64,000 nt of DNA from Symsagittifera roscoffensis (lineage: Eukaryota > Xenacoelomorpha > Acoela > Convolutidae), in assembly GCF_963678635.1 (NCBI RefSeq), contig NC_087067.1, positions 682,001-746,000 of the forward strand. Direction: 5' to 3'. The notes beneath the pieces are model-generated. The model was given only the letters and a program-made list of their open reading frames with translations. It was not told the DNA's origin and searched no databases. Both the position numbers and the translations under genes were made by a program. Below, piece after piece: positions 40,924-52,275 of this stretch. The stretch's first letter is position 1; each line of letters begins with the position of its first letter.

Positions 40924-42595
40924 GCCTTATATTACTAGTCTCAACCTTATCCCCTTTTACACATTCAATTATCTTATCTATAGTTTTTTGTCTCAGAGTA
41001 GAGCTCCCTTTACATTCGTCGTCTCTGGTCGTCGATTGCGCCTTTCTTAGCTCGACCAGCTTGCTTAGCAGTTCTTTCCTCGCCTTCTCATCCAGACCTG
41101 TTCCCATCAGAAGTGGCTCTCTAAATTTCACCACTGCGTCCCACAATTCTTCCTTGAAATCGTCCAGCGCGGTCTCGTCGTTCACTTCTCGATTCAACTC
41201 TCTCAAGAATTCTCGCCAAGCATCCTCATCCAGAGTTCCTAGGAACATGTCCTTATTTCCCTCGAACGTATTCTTTTTCCTTTCTTCCGCACTCAAGAGT
41301 ATCATTCCCATATTGGAAGTCTCACTCATCAGTGGCAACTCTAGATTTTCACGGGGAGACGGGGTCAGAGGTGGAGTGGCGGTATCTGCCCAATTCTCTT
41401 CGCTCAGATCTTTCAACAGCTCTTGAGTGGTGAGCTCCTCCCCCAATGGCCTTGGTTCTGGCGTGTTTCCCACTTCCATGTCCTCCCCGGCTTCGCTGAG
41501 GGTCTCGTCCATACTTTCCTCTCCTGATTCGACTCTTCTTCTCTCAAGAATTCTCTTGAACCTATCTTCCACAGGGCCACTCCTCTTGTGTCCAGGGGTG
41601 CCCACCGACAGGGGTGATGGCGTCGCTGGGTCCAATTTCTTATACTCCGTCAGGGCCACGTACAGCGGACCTGCTATGTCCAGCTCTTTTCCCTCTTGCC
41701 TCATCTCCACCTGCTCCAGCCCGTAGGGTGCCCGGTACTCTCTAGTTGCGAACTTCATGTCGTCCTTCAATGCAATATGCCCCTGGTTCACGATCATCCT
41801 GCCATCGTCCCACACCGGCAGCATGTTCTCAAATCCCCCCTGCTCAAGCGTTCTCAAGACCTCTCGCACCTCAAACTTTGGGGGAAGCGAGCCTCTCATC
41901 TTCTTCGCTTGAGTCGTCCACGAATTTATCTTCGCCTCACTAGTGTGGAAATAAACTGCCGCAGTGTAGCCAATGAACAGGGGATCCCAGCCGTCAGTGA
42001 AGCTCTTCTGCAGTTCCTCTGCTGCCGCCCTCGCGAATATGGATGGGACCACTAGTGGACTGTTCATTCCTAGGGTCATTCTCCTGACTGTTGGGAACTC
42101 GGGGATGGTGGTTGGCAAGATTTCCTTTTCCATTATTGCCTCTAGCTCCCTCTTGACCAGTTCAAAGCTGTTCTTCCAAGCGGGAATTCTCAAGATTTCC
42201 TGTCCACTTGCTGTCAGAGGCTTCAACTTCCAGAACTTGGGATACGTTTCGATGGGGCCCTCACGTTTGCCTCCCATTCTACATTGCAGTTGTCCTCGGA
42301 AATTATACACCATCAGTTCTGCATCTTTCACCTTTGCGAAAAGCACTGTATTGCTCATCCGTGCCCTCAGCACCTCTTGCTGACACCAATAGAGCGCCGT
42401 CCCATCCAGCACACTTATGAGGCTCAAGTGCGTCACGGAGTTACGATACGCCGTTACTAGAGGATCCGGGAATGCATATGTCACAGCTGGTCCATAAATG
42501 CAGGTTACGACCTCCTCTAGACCCCGGATTATCCCCATCGGGTCCGACCTCATTGCCATGCACATATCAGTTAACAAAGGCATGCCACCGTTCAC
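40838..42595 (-). pseudogene. Element 2 ORF-X, middle portion
   Basis: 585-codon frame starting at GGMPLLTDMCMAMRSD; PAVTYAFPDPLVTAYRNSV, LISVLDGTALYWCQQ, TIPEFPTVRRMTLGM match element 1 part 2. Tail is acidic and variable. The frame is lost near 40900, after which the neighbouring frame takes over. No motif of known function. Confidence 0.7.
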
Positions 42596-42601
42596 CTTCC
42601 T

Positions 42602-43099
42602 TCACTCCTCTCTCGTCTTTGGGTTCTTCTCCTCACCAGTCATGTATCGATTCTGCATCATGAGGTATTGTACCAGCAGCGTCTTCAGCCCTGCTGCACA
42701 CTTGTAGGAATAAGTGTCAATGCTCGAGTGGACTTTCCCCATCGACAGGAGCTCTCCATACTTCATCAGACGATGAAATGACACCAGATCACCATGGGTT
42801 AGGAGCACCAGTGCCAGATATCCGTCAATCCGGAGGGTCTCCACCCCTCGACTGAACATGTACGCTGGGCCCATGTTGAACAATTATCTGGGGTAAACCA
42901 GGTACAGAGCCAACAGCAGGCTGATGGGCATGCTCAATATTTCCTGCACAAAGGCTCCAAAGATGGTCGCCTTTGTACCGAACATTTCAGCCATAAACTC
43001 CTTCCCCCAACAAGGACTCAAGAACTTGAGAATCTCGTGATCCCTCTTCGTCCTCAGCTCGCCCTTCGCATGTTCTCTCCAGAATCCCCCGATTGTCAC
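42602..43099 (-). pseudogene. Element 2 ORF-X, segment with in-frame stops
   Basis: Two short frames in one phase, interrupted by TAA (42884-42886) and bounded by TGA (42602-42604 and 43112-43114); all three positions are in phase with the flanking frames. Contains GPAYMFSRGVETLRIDGYLALV, partner of element 1 GPAMLLTDGIQNLRLDG near 30180-30240. Confidence 0.65.
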
Positions 43100-43111
43100 C
43101 TCGTTTGCAGC

Positions 43112-44676
43112 TCAGACAAACCTAGTCACTGTCATCTCTCTTACCTCGGCCACTTCTAGTTGCTTTTCCAGAAAACTCCAGATTTGCTTCACGAGAGGTG
43201 GCGCATTCTCTCTCGTCTTGTCTGTGGCGTTCTCCAGCCTTGGTGTTAGAAATGGCCACCAGCCGCTCTCTTGCGTCAGTCGATACGCCATCGATTCTAG
43301 TTGCTTCTCTGTTGCGGCCACAATTTTTCTCTCATTGCTCGGGACTCTAGACTTACTGGTGGAACTCGTGATTGTCACTTCCATACTCCGAAACCACAAT
43401 CTCGCCGTCAAGTGATTTATCACTGGGTGATCGTCGCCGATGACTGGACTGAACTTAAGTTGTCTGGCGAAGTTTGATATCTCTAGCAAGAGGACCTCGT
43501 CCAATACAATGAGGATGTCTGCTAATCCGTAGAAACCCCTCAACGCATGAGACACGTCCGCCCATGCCGCTGCCAATTCCGACTCGCGGAGCCTCAGGTT
43601 CGTTGGTTCCAGCTCTAGATTGGGAGCTGCCATTAGAATCCGCCATTCATTTCCTTCGGCTATCAAGATCAAGACCGCGTATATGAATTGCAGTGCGGGT
43701 GGCATATTCGCGTACCCAGGAGACGTAGTGAACACTACCTTCGTCTTGGATCCAAATCGCACGACGACGATCTCTTGCACCTCATTCATTGCTGCAAACA
43801 ACGCCTGGATTGCTTCCCAAATTCTTCTTGGTGATGGTTCGTCGCCCTTGAGCTGCTCAAGAAACCCAGTCGCGTGCAAGTGATCATTCATCCCCGCAAA
43901 CAGTAGTAGCTCGGGCTCGCAAGGCATCTCTGATTTTATTGCCACCACCAGGGTCAACATCTGGTTCAGCTCCGCTCCTGGCAATGAGTATATTAGAGTC
44001 TCTGGCCAGAACAACTTGGGAGACGTTCCTTCGAAGTCCGATCCCGCCACGATGACCACCCTCGCAGCAGCTGGATCTGCTCTATCATAAACTGCCAGGG
44101 TTTTGGCCAACTGGGTGCTCCCACAGGGTTTCCCCGTATCTAGGATCATCCGCCAACCTCGTGCCTTCATAGGCGGCGTCTGGCAGCTCCATTTCCCTTG
44201 GGTTCCAACAGTTTATCCATCACCCTCAACTGCGCCGGAGTTGCCAATCTGATCCTGGCAATGCTTGTCCGATGTTTGGGGGGTTCCGCTATGAGTCCCG
44301 GACTTCCCAGCAACTTTAGAGGCCTGTAATTGATGGGTCCCATGATCGCCTTTGTGGGAATCCCGGCCAGGTCCGCAGTCTCCATCATTTTTGCTCTCGA
44401 GAAATGCGTCTCATGAGCCTTCAACCAGTCCACGCATTGATGTCTACTCAAGTCCTTGTGCGACACTCGTTCAAGACCCAGAGTCTCCGCTAACTCTCGT
44501 CTGCATTCCAGGTCTTCCAAGTCCAACCCTCTCACTTTTTCTGCATATCTCAAGCGAGTGGTCTCCACTGGTCTCTCCACCCGCTTGCTCTCCACCACTA
44601 CCACTGAGGACACTACCGAGCTCTGGGGCGTTGATGACGTCACCTCCTCAGCCTCCATTGGTGCGGCACCTGACAA
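43112..44676 (-). pseudogene. Element 2 ORF-X, second SGNH-like region
   Basis: Frames 44676-44167 and 44170-43112 join through a one-base shift. The second contains VVIVAGSDFEGTSPKLFWPE, LLFAGMNDHLHATGFL and SPGYANMPPALQFIYAV, matching element 1 near 29010-29450. GxND followed by a downstream SPGY block is like SGNH block III and its neighbour, but a catalytic Ser and His cannot be assigned. Possibly a degenerate repeat of the first hydrolase fold. Confidence 0.6.
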
Positions 44677-45578
44677 TCTAGTCTGATTGCTTCTTGAGCT
44701 GTCTCTAGAATCGACCCTTGGACCAAACGACTAGACAAAGCCCTCGAGGCAAGGAATGGTGGGTTTGGAGGTGGTCTGGATGTGAATTGGGCAGTCCCCA
44801 ACAGCTCCGCCTCCAGCGCGTTTATGTGCCTTTGAAAGACATCATTTAACCATTCCACTCCCCTCGGTCTGTCAAAGTCGATTCCATCCGCAGACGTATC
44901 ATCAGGGAATCCAGCCTGCTCCATCTGCTCAGCCACATCCAGCAACCCAACTGGAAGAACGCTCCTTTGGTGAATTTGTCTGATCACTTCGTTTAGATTC
45001 CGTACCTTCATGTTCATCTCCATGGCATGCTGATCGGACTTCATGTTGTAGGGGACGGTTAACATTGTGAGCAGGGCAGGATCCATTTGAATCCTCAACT
45101 CCTCAAGGATGCAGCTTATCTTGTCGTGCAGTCTCGTCACTTTCCTTGCCTCTCCCCTTGACACGTCATTCGTCCCGATCTTCAGAGTCACCGTGTATAC
45201 TCTTGCCATCCCTAGCATCTCAAGTGTCGCCAACATTTGTGGCATGGCAGCTCCAGCGAAGCTCAAGACCCCCGTCTGCCAATGCGATTGAATCCGGGTT
45301 AGCACCCGCAACAGGCTGTCTCCTATAATTAGATGGACTGCGCCTTCTGGTATACGAGGTGGTGAAAGGTACTCCATCCAGGCTGCATCATGGAAGCAGT
45401 CCCTCCTGGACCTTTGTGCTGAGCTCCAATCCAGACGATTGTGCCTGTGGTACCTGCTCTCTGTATTCTTCTTGTAGCTTGAGATCATTACACTCCTGAT
45501 CGGTTGCTCCCTCCACGTCGAGGGTTGCTCCGCCCTTGCCGAACTCTCCCGACATCTCAGCTGTAGTCTCTCGTTCAA
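44640..45578 (-). CDS. Element 2 ORF-X, SGNH hydrolase domain
   Basis: 312-codon frame containing HLIIGDSLLRVL (GDS near 45310-45325), FAGAAMPQM, LKIGTNDVSRG (GTND near 45165-45176) and TSADGIDFDRPRG. The last block has Asp where the catalytic His of block V should be (His in element 1), so this copy is probably catalytically dead. N-terminus is basic. It follows ORF3 with a short interrupted stretch at 45579-45742. Confidence 0.78.
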   Translation of the reverse strand: MNERLQLRCRESSARAEQPSTWREQPIRSVMISSYKKNTESRYHRHNRLDWSSAQRSRRDCFHDAAWMEYLSPPRIPEGAVHLIIGDSLLRVLTRIQSHWQTGVLSFAGAAMPQMLATLEMLGMARVYTVTLKIGTNDVSRGEARKVTRLHDKISCILEELRIQMDPALLTMLTVPYNMKSDQHAMEMNMKVRNLNEVIRQIHQRSVLPVGLLDVAEQMEQAGFPDDTSADGIDFDRPRGVEWLNDVFQRHINALEAELLGTAQFTSRPPPNPPFLASRALSSRLVQGSILETAQEAIRLDCQVPHQWRLRR

Positions 45579-45742
45579 TTATTTCAGGCGCGATGAGCTG
45601 CCGCTCACCTGACTGCCACTCGGGGTTGAGGCCGGGGTATATCCTGGCAGCGCAACATCCATTAGTGGGCGTATAGGTTGTGTCTCTAGGCCGCGTTGAG
45701 AGGACGTTGACTCAGTCGGTATCTACACTTCCAACCCCTCAC

Positions 45743-46563
45743 TCATGTGTTCTCGAGCCGCGCGATCAAGATTAAACCGTCCCCTTGCCCAGGGAGCTTC
45801 GTCCACCTCATCCGTGATTCCGGCCTCGAGCTGGTGACCACTCGCTCTTTTGGCCTGGCTCCCTTTTGCATATCTAGCTCACGTTGTCGTTGCTGGATTC
45901 TTTCCATCTCCGACTTCAGCTGTTCACAATTTGCGGCATTCTCCCGCACCCTCAGTTCCTGCTGATGTTCGACCCTCAGCATCTCAAGCATTCTCAGTGT
46001 CTGGTCCCGTTCGATGACTGCCTGGTCCCTTTCCAGCTGAGCCTGGTCTCGATCAAGCTTTGCTTGATCCCGATCAAGGTTCGCCTTGTTCCTCTCCCTC
46101 TGTGTCTTCTCGAGTTCTTTCTTCAGAACACTGAGGTCCGGATACGCCTCTTCTGTCTGCTGTGCTCGCATCATTGATGGCGCCTTACTCGTGCTTTGGC
46201 CAGCCGATCTTGCTGAGGCCTGGCTGGCAGTGGAAATTCCCCGGCGCCATACTCGGTGATATTACTCAAGCCAGGGTTCCTCGCCGAGTCGAAGCCCCTT
46301 ACTCCTCCATCCACATTCCATGACAACCACCTGGTTTGCTCCTGGTTGGATATTCCCTCGGTGGTGTAGCCGACCATCAAGACAGCTTCCGTTGCAGACT
46401 CCCTGCATTCACCCTGTTCTTCTAACTGGAGGATGGCGTTCAGCATCACCGCCATTCTCTCATCCACTTGGGTGTAATCCAGATCCCTCAGGCGTCCGTA
46501 CAGCTCATCAAGCGTGGGCTTCTTCAGGGCTTCGGGCATGGACTTCCAGAACCTATCTGCCAT
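45743..46563 (-). pseudogene. Element 2 ORF3 (coiled coil)
   Basis: ATG at 46563. The first frame (to 46171) has the helical N-terminal part; the second (46174-45743) overlaps by ATGA and carries a long coiled coil with a repeated seven-residue pattern (RDQAKLDRDQAQLERDQ). Element 1 has both parts in one frame, so a one-base shift here is likely. Confidence 0.62.
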
Positions 46564-47055
46564 CTCTGTGACTTCTGGATGATTTCAAGTATTAATACAC
46601 TCAAGAATTACCTTACCGACTCAAGAATTACCTTGCCGACTCAAGAATACTTCAGAAATATCTTTTTGCAAATATTTTCTGCAAGTGTTGATTATCGTGA
46701 GTTCGATCAAGACTTTCTTTTCTATCTTCCACTTGAGTATGGTTAAATTGTCAACTTTGTTTATCAAACTGATCTGAAAATAAAATCCATATTAAGACTA
46801 ATATGTCGTGTCCCTAACCTAAACCCCCCCCCCTTTACCATTATGGTTAAAACTTTATCCTTTTCATTCCACTTAAAACAATTCAATTGGAAGTTCTCTA
46901 AGAGCATGCAGATTCATTTTATATTTTAGCACCGTCAATTTTCTAAAATTCAATTGTCATGCCAATCGCGTTTTAAGATCTTTTTACCTGTGCCATACCC
47001 CAGTACCCGACTTGAGATCCCTTCATGTCCTACTCTAGACCCCCATGTACCCGAC
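46564..47055 (-). other. Element 2 non-coding gap between pol and ORF3
   Basis: No ORF. On plus, 46600-46650 holds about 2.5 copies of a 20-bp unit (GACTCAAGAATTACCTTNCC). A C-rich run is at 46826-46834. Position and size match the element 1 gap. Confidence 0.6.
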
Positions 47056-48177
47056 TCAGGCGATGCTCAAGTAGCATTTCTTGTGCAGATGTACTATTAT
47101 CTCTGTTTCTGCGAAGACCACGTGCAGGATAGCATATAGTTCCCTTGGGCTCAACTTGCCTCTGTTTGGGTCATAGACCGGCATTGAGACCTCCGTTATC
47201 CCTCTTTCCATCATGAAGTCTCGTAGAGTGGTTAGTGCCAACATCACGTGTTCAGGGTCGATTGTATTCCTTTCATTGACCCTCGTCACTAGAAAGCACA
47301 GGTATTTGCCTGGGACTTGCGCTACTGATGGAGGAAGTGCCGCCATTCCTCCCAGCCCCGGTCTCTGCCTGAATAGAAACTCCACGTTCTGGTACTCTCT
47401 CTTGAAATCAGCCTCCAGTCTCGACTTGAAGCTCATGTCCGCCGTGATACAGATCGCGCTAGTCCTGTTTGACTGGATGAAGTCGCTATCCGTTATCATG
47501 ATGTTTTCAGAGTACTCGTTGGGTATTTCAAATTTCGTTTTGAAATTCCGACCTATGTTAGGCTCAGGCTCTTCCTCATCCAGTTCCAATTCGTTTGTTT
47601 CTCTCACTTCCTTGAGTTTCTTTATCATCAAATTTTCGGTGTGGGTAAGTCCTACCCCCACTCCCCGGACAAAAATATTTATCGACGTCCCCGTCGATGA
47701 TGTCGGGTCTGAATTGTCCGGCGGAATGTCCAGCGGCCTGTCTGTTGCCATCCAGCCGAATAGAGGGTCCTCTGTTTTCTTATGTCTTTCCGATGACACG
47801 TCGACTTGTTGAATGCTTTGTCATTCGTAGTTCTCTTCCTTGACATCGCGCATCCATTCTAGTATCCTCAAGTTCGTGTTCTCCCTCCTCTCTATTTCGC
47901 TCTGTTCCAGGTCCGTCTCCAATTCCGGTGTCGAGTAGTCTTCCTGCGGATAATGTCCACCATCATCAATAACCTGCCATTCCTCTTCGGCTTCTAGTTC
48001 GCCTCCACTCAGTAGTTCCTCGCCCAATTTGTCTGGCTGTATCTTATCAATCAAAACGTCATATCCGTACCTGTTGTACCTCATGCCTGTCCGTTTACGA
48101 TTGCCAGTCCTGGTTCCCGGTGGTATTGGTCGATCTGGCTCCATCCATTTGGGCACCTTATTTTGCTCCGGGTCGTT
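47056..48177 (-). pseudogene. Element 2 macro-domain-like module and acidic linker
   Basis: Continues the pol frame after TGA 48178-48180 (Trp position in element 1). Frames 48156-47821 and 47799-47056 share phase and are split by TGA 47821-47823. The 47799-47056 frame contains the complete macro-like sequence: FVRGVGVGLTHTENL, ITDSDFIQSNRTSAICIT, EADFKREYQNVEFLF, KYLCFLVTRVNE, SMPVYDPNRGKLSPRELY and ILHVVFAETEIIVHL. This is the best copy for fold prediction. Confidence 0.6.
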
Positions 48178-50049
48178 TCAGTCTTCCTCTACAAACAATC
48201 CTGCTTCAGAGTACACCTCTATCTTTTCATTGTCGTTCAAACTCAAGTTCTCATTGCCATCATTTTTCTCTCTGGTGCCTTTTTCATTCACTTCACACGC
48301 TGGCTCTACCACCAGGTACTCGAGACCCTCCATGTCTTTCGGTATGCACCAGTCCTCTGGGGACGGGACGTGAGGCTTTAGATTCTCATAATGTGCTGCT
48401 CGCCCAGTACTCAAGCGATAGAACCGTCCTTGTTGATGTACTTCCGTTATCATGAATGGTCCCCTCCACTTCTTGAGTAGTTTCTTTGTTCCCTTGGGCG
48501 GTATGACATTTTGGAAGACCCACACGTATTGGCCCACTTCATATGGCTTTGCCTGTAATATCTTTTCATCATATTTCTTGCGTTGTCTCATTTGCGCTTG
48601 CGCCGTGTTCCTCCTGCATAGTTCGTTTAGCTCCTGCTGTCTCCTGATCGCTTCTTTCACGTATGCCTGAGGCGACGTCCTTTTCCCTTCGTATTCCGGG
48701 TAAACAAATGTCAGGGGCATTGCCCTCTCCCTGCCCGTCAACATCATGAAAGGACTGATGCCCGTCGTTGAGTGCTGTGTACTAATGTAGGCCCCTACTA
48801 CTTGCGGCAGGTATTTATCCCAGTCCGTCATGTATCTTGAGCAGTACACCCTCAACATATTGACCAGTGTCTTGTTCTGTCTCTCTACCAGCCCGTTGGT
48901 CTGTGAATGGTAGGTTGTCGAGTGTGCTTGAGCAATGTGCGATCTCCTCATCAATTCTTTTGTCAATTCCCCCACAAAAGCTTTGCCGTTGTCCGACTGG
49001 AAAGTAATTGGACAACCATACCGCGATATCCAATGCGTTATCAGGTGATCACATGTCTCCTCGGCTGAGGCTGACTGACACGGAACCGCTTCCGCCAATT
49101 TTGTGAAGTGATCTATTATAACCAGTATCTGGTTATATCCCGACTCCGTCATGCAGATTTTTTGATCGTCTATCTGCACCACTTCGTTGAACTCTGAGCT
49201 CTCAACGGACTTAAGTGGGAACTTCATCTTCCTTGGGTCTTTTACCTGGAGGCATGCCAGGCAGGCATTCACCCATCTCTCGCAAGCATTCCTCAGTCCT
49301 GGCCAATCAAACCTGTGAAGTATCCTCTGTTGCACTTTGTCTATCCCCTGGTGCCCCATCTGGTCGTGCGATCTGAAAAGCACCTCTGTCTGATACAACT
49401 GTGGTAGTATGATGAGGTTGTGCTTGTGTAATATCTTCTCCTCATCTCTCCTCTTGCACGCCACCACCCCATCAGCTGTGTGATAGAGTAAGTCTTTCTT
49501 TTCCTTGTAGAACTGGCTCAAGATCTTGTAGCTATCCTCTTCGAGTTCCCCTTTCTCCTTGACCCCCGTCTGGATCCATTTGGAGAGGTTACTTGTCATT
49601 TTGTCATTCTTTTGGGCTCTTATCAGGTCCGACAGCCTGTATCTCGCTTTGACGTGATCTTTTAGTGCCATGATATGTCCATTCATTTCCCCAGGGTGGT
49701 GGATGTCATCGCTCAGCTTCACGCATACTATCCTCTTCACGATTTTTATGTCATCTTCTGGCACCAGATTCATTCTGACGTTTGAGTTGCATGATAGTTC
49801 TCTGAATGGTTTCCTCGAAACCGCAATTTTCTCAAGTTCTTCACCACCTCGGATCTCTTGTACGTCCAGGTTATACGTTCCTGAAGATGGGTCTGTCTGT
49901 AATTCCCTGTCGTGGTGTCTTATCTTCTCTTCCGCCAATATCATAGATAGACTGTCTTGGTTTTCGCTGCTCTCATCCGAGTCTTCATCCCATTCTTCAC
50001 GCTCCCCGGACAATTTTCCTTCTCCGGTTTCTTCTTCTTCCGTGGACAT
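48178..50049 (-). CDS. pol: Element 2 integrase
   Basis: 623-codon frame, complete integrase: HHCC domain (RSHDQMGHQGIDKV, CLACLQVKDPRK), DDE core (QIDDQKICMTESG, FQSDNGKAFVGELT, LVERQNKTLVNM) and C-terminal barrel (VGQYVWVFQNV, GPFMITEVHQQGRFYRL). All three acidic residues are present. Its upstream neighbour is in the same frame, separated by TAG 50065-50067; downstream it ends at TGA 48178-48180. Confidence 0.95.
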   Translation of the reverse strand: MSTEEEETGEGKLSGEREEWDEDSDESSENQDSLSMILAEEKIRHHDRELQTDPSSGTYNLDVQEIRGGEELEKIAVSRKPFRELSCNSNVRMNLVPEDDIKIVKRIVCVKLSDDIHHPGEMNGHIMALKDHVKARYRLSDLIRAQKNDKMTSNLSKWIQTGVKEKGELEEDSYKILSQFYKEKKDLLYHTADGVVACKRRDEEKILHKHNLIILPQLYQTEVLFRSHDQMGHQGIDKVQQRILHRFDWPGLRNACERWVNACLACLQVKDPRKMKFPLKSVESSEFNEVVQIDDQKICMTESGYNQILVIIDHFTKLAEAVPCQSASAEETCDHLITHWISRYGCPITFQSDNGKAFVGELTKELMRRSHIAQAHSTTYHSQTNGLVERQNKTLVNMLRVYCSRYMTDWDKYLPQVVGAYISTQHSTTGISPFMMLTGRERAMPLTFVYPEYEGKRTSPQAYVKEAIRRQQELNELCRRNTAQAQMRQRKKYDEKILQAKPYEVGQYVWVFQNVIPPKGTKKLLKKWRGPFMITEVHQQGRFYRLSTGRAAHYENLKPHVPSPEDWCIPKDMEGLEYLVVEPACEVNEKGTREKNDGNENLSLNDNEKIEVYSEAGLFVEED

Positions 50050-50064
50050 GGACCACTCCCCGGA

Positions 50065-52269
50065 CTATTGACCTAGTCCCATGTGTTCAGCTTCTTCTTT
50101 GAACGCCACTTTCTTTTTCCTAACCTTGGTCTGCTCCAGAATGCTTTCAGGGATTTTGTCAACTAGTGACCGCACACCATCTTTGCTATCAGTGACGCTT
50201 CCTCTTGAAGAGTCAGTATTGTTCACTGTTTCTTTTCTCCGCAGTATCGTGACTTCCGGTTCCTCTTGACCCTTCTTTTGAATCACGGGCTTATCATCTG
50301 ATAGTTTCTCGAGTAACCTCATTAAGTCATCATCTATTTGTGCATCTCCCACTTCTACCTGGTTAAGATCATAGCCTTTTGCCTTGAGCGTCTCCCTAAC
50401 AATCCTCGACTTGAGTATTACTTCTATCGGAGTCCCTCTGTTTTTCTTCAAGATTGTCCTTTCCGGAGGTTCTTTTGGTAATTCGGGGTGATCTTCAATC
50501 GGTTTGCCTGATTTATCCAGCCATTTCGTGAGTGGAAGACTGTCGTTGGTTTCCTTGTCCATGAAGGAGAAGCCATCCTTGATTTCAGGTCTATCCGCCT
50601 CCCTTTGTTCTTGTCTATCGTAGAACTCCGTCTTCTTACTCAAGCTGTCGGCGTTTTGATGTTTGTCTCGTCTTCTATGCTCAATTATCATATTGTACCC
50701 ATCCAGGCAAACTATCCATCTCCCAATGTAACTTTGATCCATCGAGTACGTCTTCAGCCAGCTTAGTGCTCTGTTGTCGACTCTCAGCTTGAATGGCTCG
50801 CTGCCTAAGTACGCTCTATATTTCTCGACAAAGGTGACCACCGCGAACATCTCTGCCTTCGGTGCCCCGTATTTCATTTCCGTATCGCTTAAGACTTTGC
50901 TCCCGTATGCTATTGGTCTCAAGACTGTTTTCCCGTTCCATTCCTGTTCCTGATGGAGAATTCCAGAAATCGCAACTACCGACGCATCCGTGTTCAGCAC
51001 GTACATCCTTTTCTCCGTCGACATACCTAGTACTGGTGCCTCACATAGCTCTTTCTTTATTCTCTGGAATGATTCTTCTGCCGCGTTGTTCCACGTGAAC
51101 TTCTTGCCCTTATGTCTCATTAATTGTTGCATCGGGTATAACTTGTCCGCATAGCCTTTGATGAACTCTCTATAGTAGTTAGCGAAACCCAGGAAGCTCA
51201 TCAACTGGTGTTCCGTCTTCGGCGATTTCCAAGTAACGACTGCTTCCACGGCGTCTGGGTCAGGTCTGATGCCGTGCCTGTCCACCATCCTGCACAAGTA
51301 TTTTATCGAGTCCTTGAGTATCTCACACTTTGATGGTTTACACTTTAGCCCCGACCTTTTCATGCATGCAAACACCTCGTCAAGTCTCTCAATGTGGTCT
51401 TCTAGTGTGGGCGTCGCTATTACCACGTCATCCAGGTAGCACATTACCAGATTGCCGTACTTCTTCGTCACCCCTATTAGTGCATGTGCCATCAGTCGCT
51501 GAAATGTTGCGGTGGCATTGCAAAGACCAAACGGCATCCGTTTCCACTGAAATAGACCCAACTCGCAGGCGAACCCCGTTTTGTCCCTGTCCTGCTTCCT
51601 CAGCGGTACCTGCCAGAAGGCCGAACCTAAATCAAGAGTCGTAAAGAACTTTGCATCACCTAACTTCGAGAGGCTCTCATCAATTCTAGGTATTGGATAG
51701 ACATCCTTCACCGTGACGGAGTTCAGGTACCGAAATTCACAACAAAACCTCAATTGGTCGCCTTTCTTTTTGGCCATCACTACTCCACACGCCCACGGTG
51801 ATTTGGATGGTTCTATCATGTCATACTCTAGTAACGTTTCGATCTCTTTTCTACACGCATCCGATTTGTGTGGGGTCATGCGCCTCGCCCCCTCCCTGTG
51901 CGGTACTGCATTCTCCTCGAGTTCTATTTTATGCTCAACGAAATTACAACACCCGATGTCCGCTTTATGCCTCGAAAAAACTTCTTCGTTCCGCTCTAGT
52001 ATGTCCTTGATGGCTTCGAGCTGTTCGTCTGTCATTTTGCCCCTCAAGTGTTCAATCTCCGGCAGTACCGGTTTATCAATTTGCATTTCATCTAGTGTGG
52101 GCCGCTCTGGAAAGTTCGAACAGCTCGACAGCCCATCGTCCGTCTCTGACTTAAGTGATTTAACAAGACCCGATGAACCTTTTATTTTCTGTAATCGTCT
52201 CAAGATACAATTTTTGTCCCTATGATTAGGACAATCAACAACTTCATTTTGTTTTGAATTCTCAGTCAT
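50065..52269 (-). CDS. pol: Element 2 reverse transcriptase-RNase H
   Basis: 734-codon open frame with full Gypsy RT (FTTLDLGSAFWQVPL, MPFGLCNATATFQRLM, YLDD in VMCYLDDVVIAT) and RNase H (LNTDASVVAISG, PKAEMFAVVTF, LRVDNRALSWL). Element 1 has YVDD at the same place. The RNase H region is intact here, unlike element 1. The C-terminal extension is the hydrophilic linker to integrase. Confidence 0.96.
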   Translation of the reverse strand: MTENSKQNEVVDCPNHRDKNCILRRLQKIKGSSGLVKSLKSETDDGLSSCSNFPERPTLDEMQIDKPVLPEIEHLRGKMTDEQLEAIKDILERNEEVFSRHKADIGCCNFVEHKIELEENAVPHREGARRMTPHKSDACRKEIETLLEYDMIEPSKSPWACGVVMAKKKGDQLRFCCEFRYLNSVTVKDVYPIPRIDESLSKLGDAKFFTTLDLGSAFWQVPLRKQDRDKTGFACELGLFQWKRMPFGLCNATATFQRLMAHALIGVTKKYGNLVMCYLDDVVIATPTLEDHIERLDEVFACMKRSGLKCKPSKCEILKDSIKYLCRMVDRHGIRPDPDAVEAVVTWKSPKTEHQLMSFLGFANYYREFIKGYADKLYPMQQLMRHKGKKFTWNNAAEESFQRIKKELCEAPVLGMSTEKRMYVLNTDASVVAISGILHQEQEWNGKTVLRPIAYGSKVLSDTEMKYGAPKAEMFAVVTFVEKYRAYLGSEPFKLRVDNRALSWLKTYSMDQSYIGRWIVCLDGYNMIIEHRRRDKHQNADSLSKKTEFYDRQEQREADRPEIKDGFSFMDKETNDSLPLTKWLDKSGKPIEDHPELPKEPPERTILKKNRGTPIEVILKSRIVRETLKAKGYDLNQVEVGDAQIDDDLMRLLEKLSDDKPVIQKKGQEEPEVTILRRKETVNNTDSSRGSVTDSKDGVRSLVDKIPESILEQTKVRKKKVAFKEEAEHMGLGQ

Positions 52270-52275
52270 TTCATA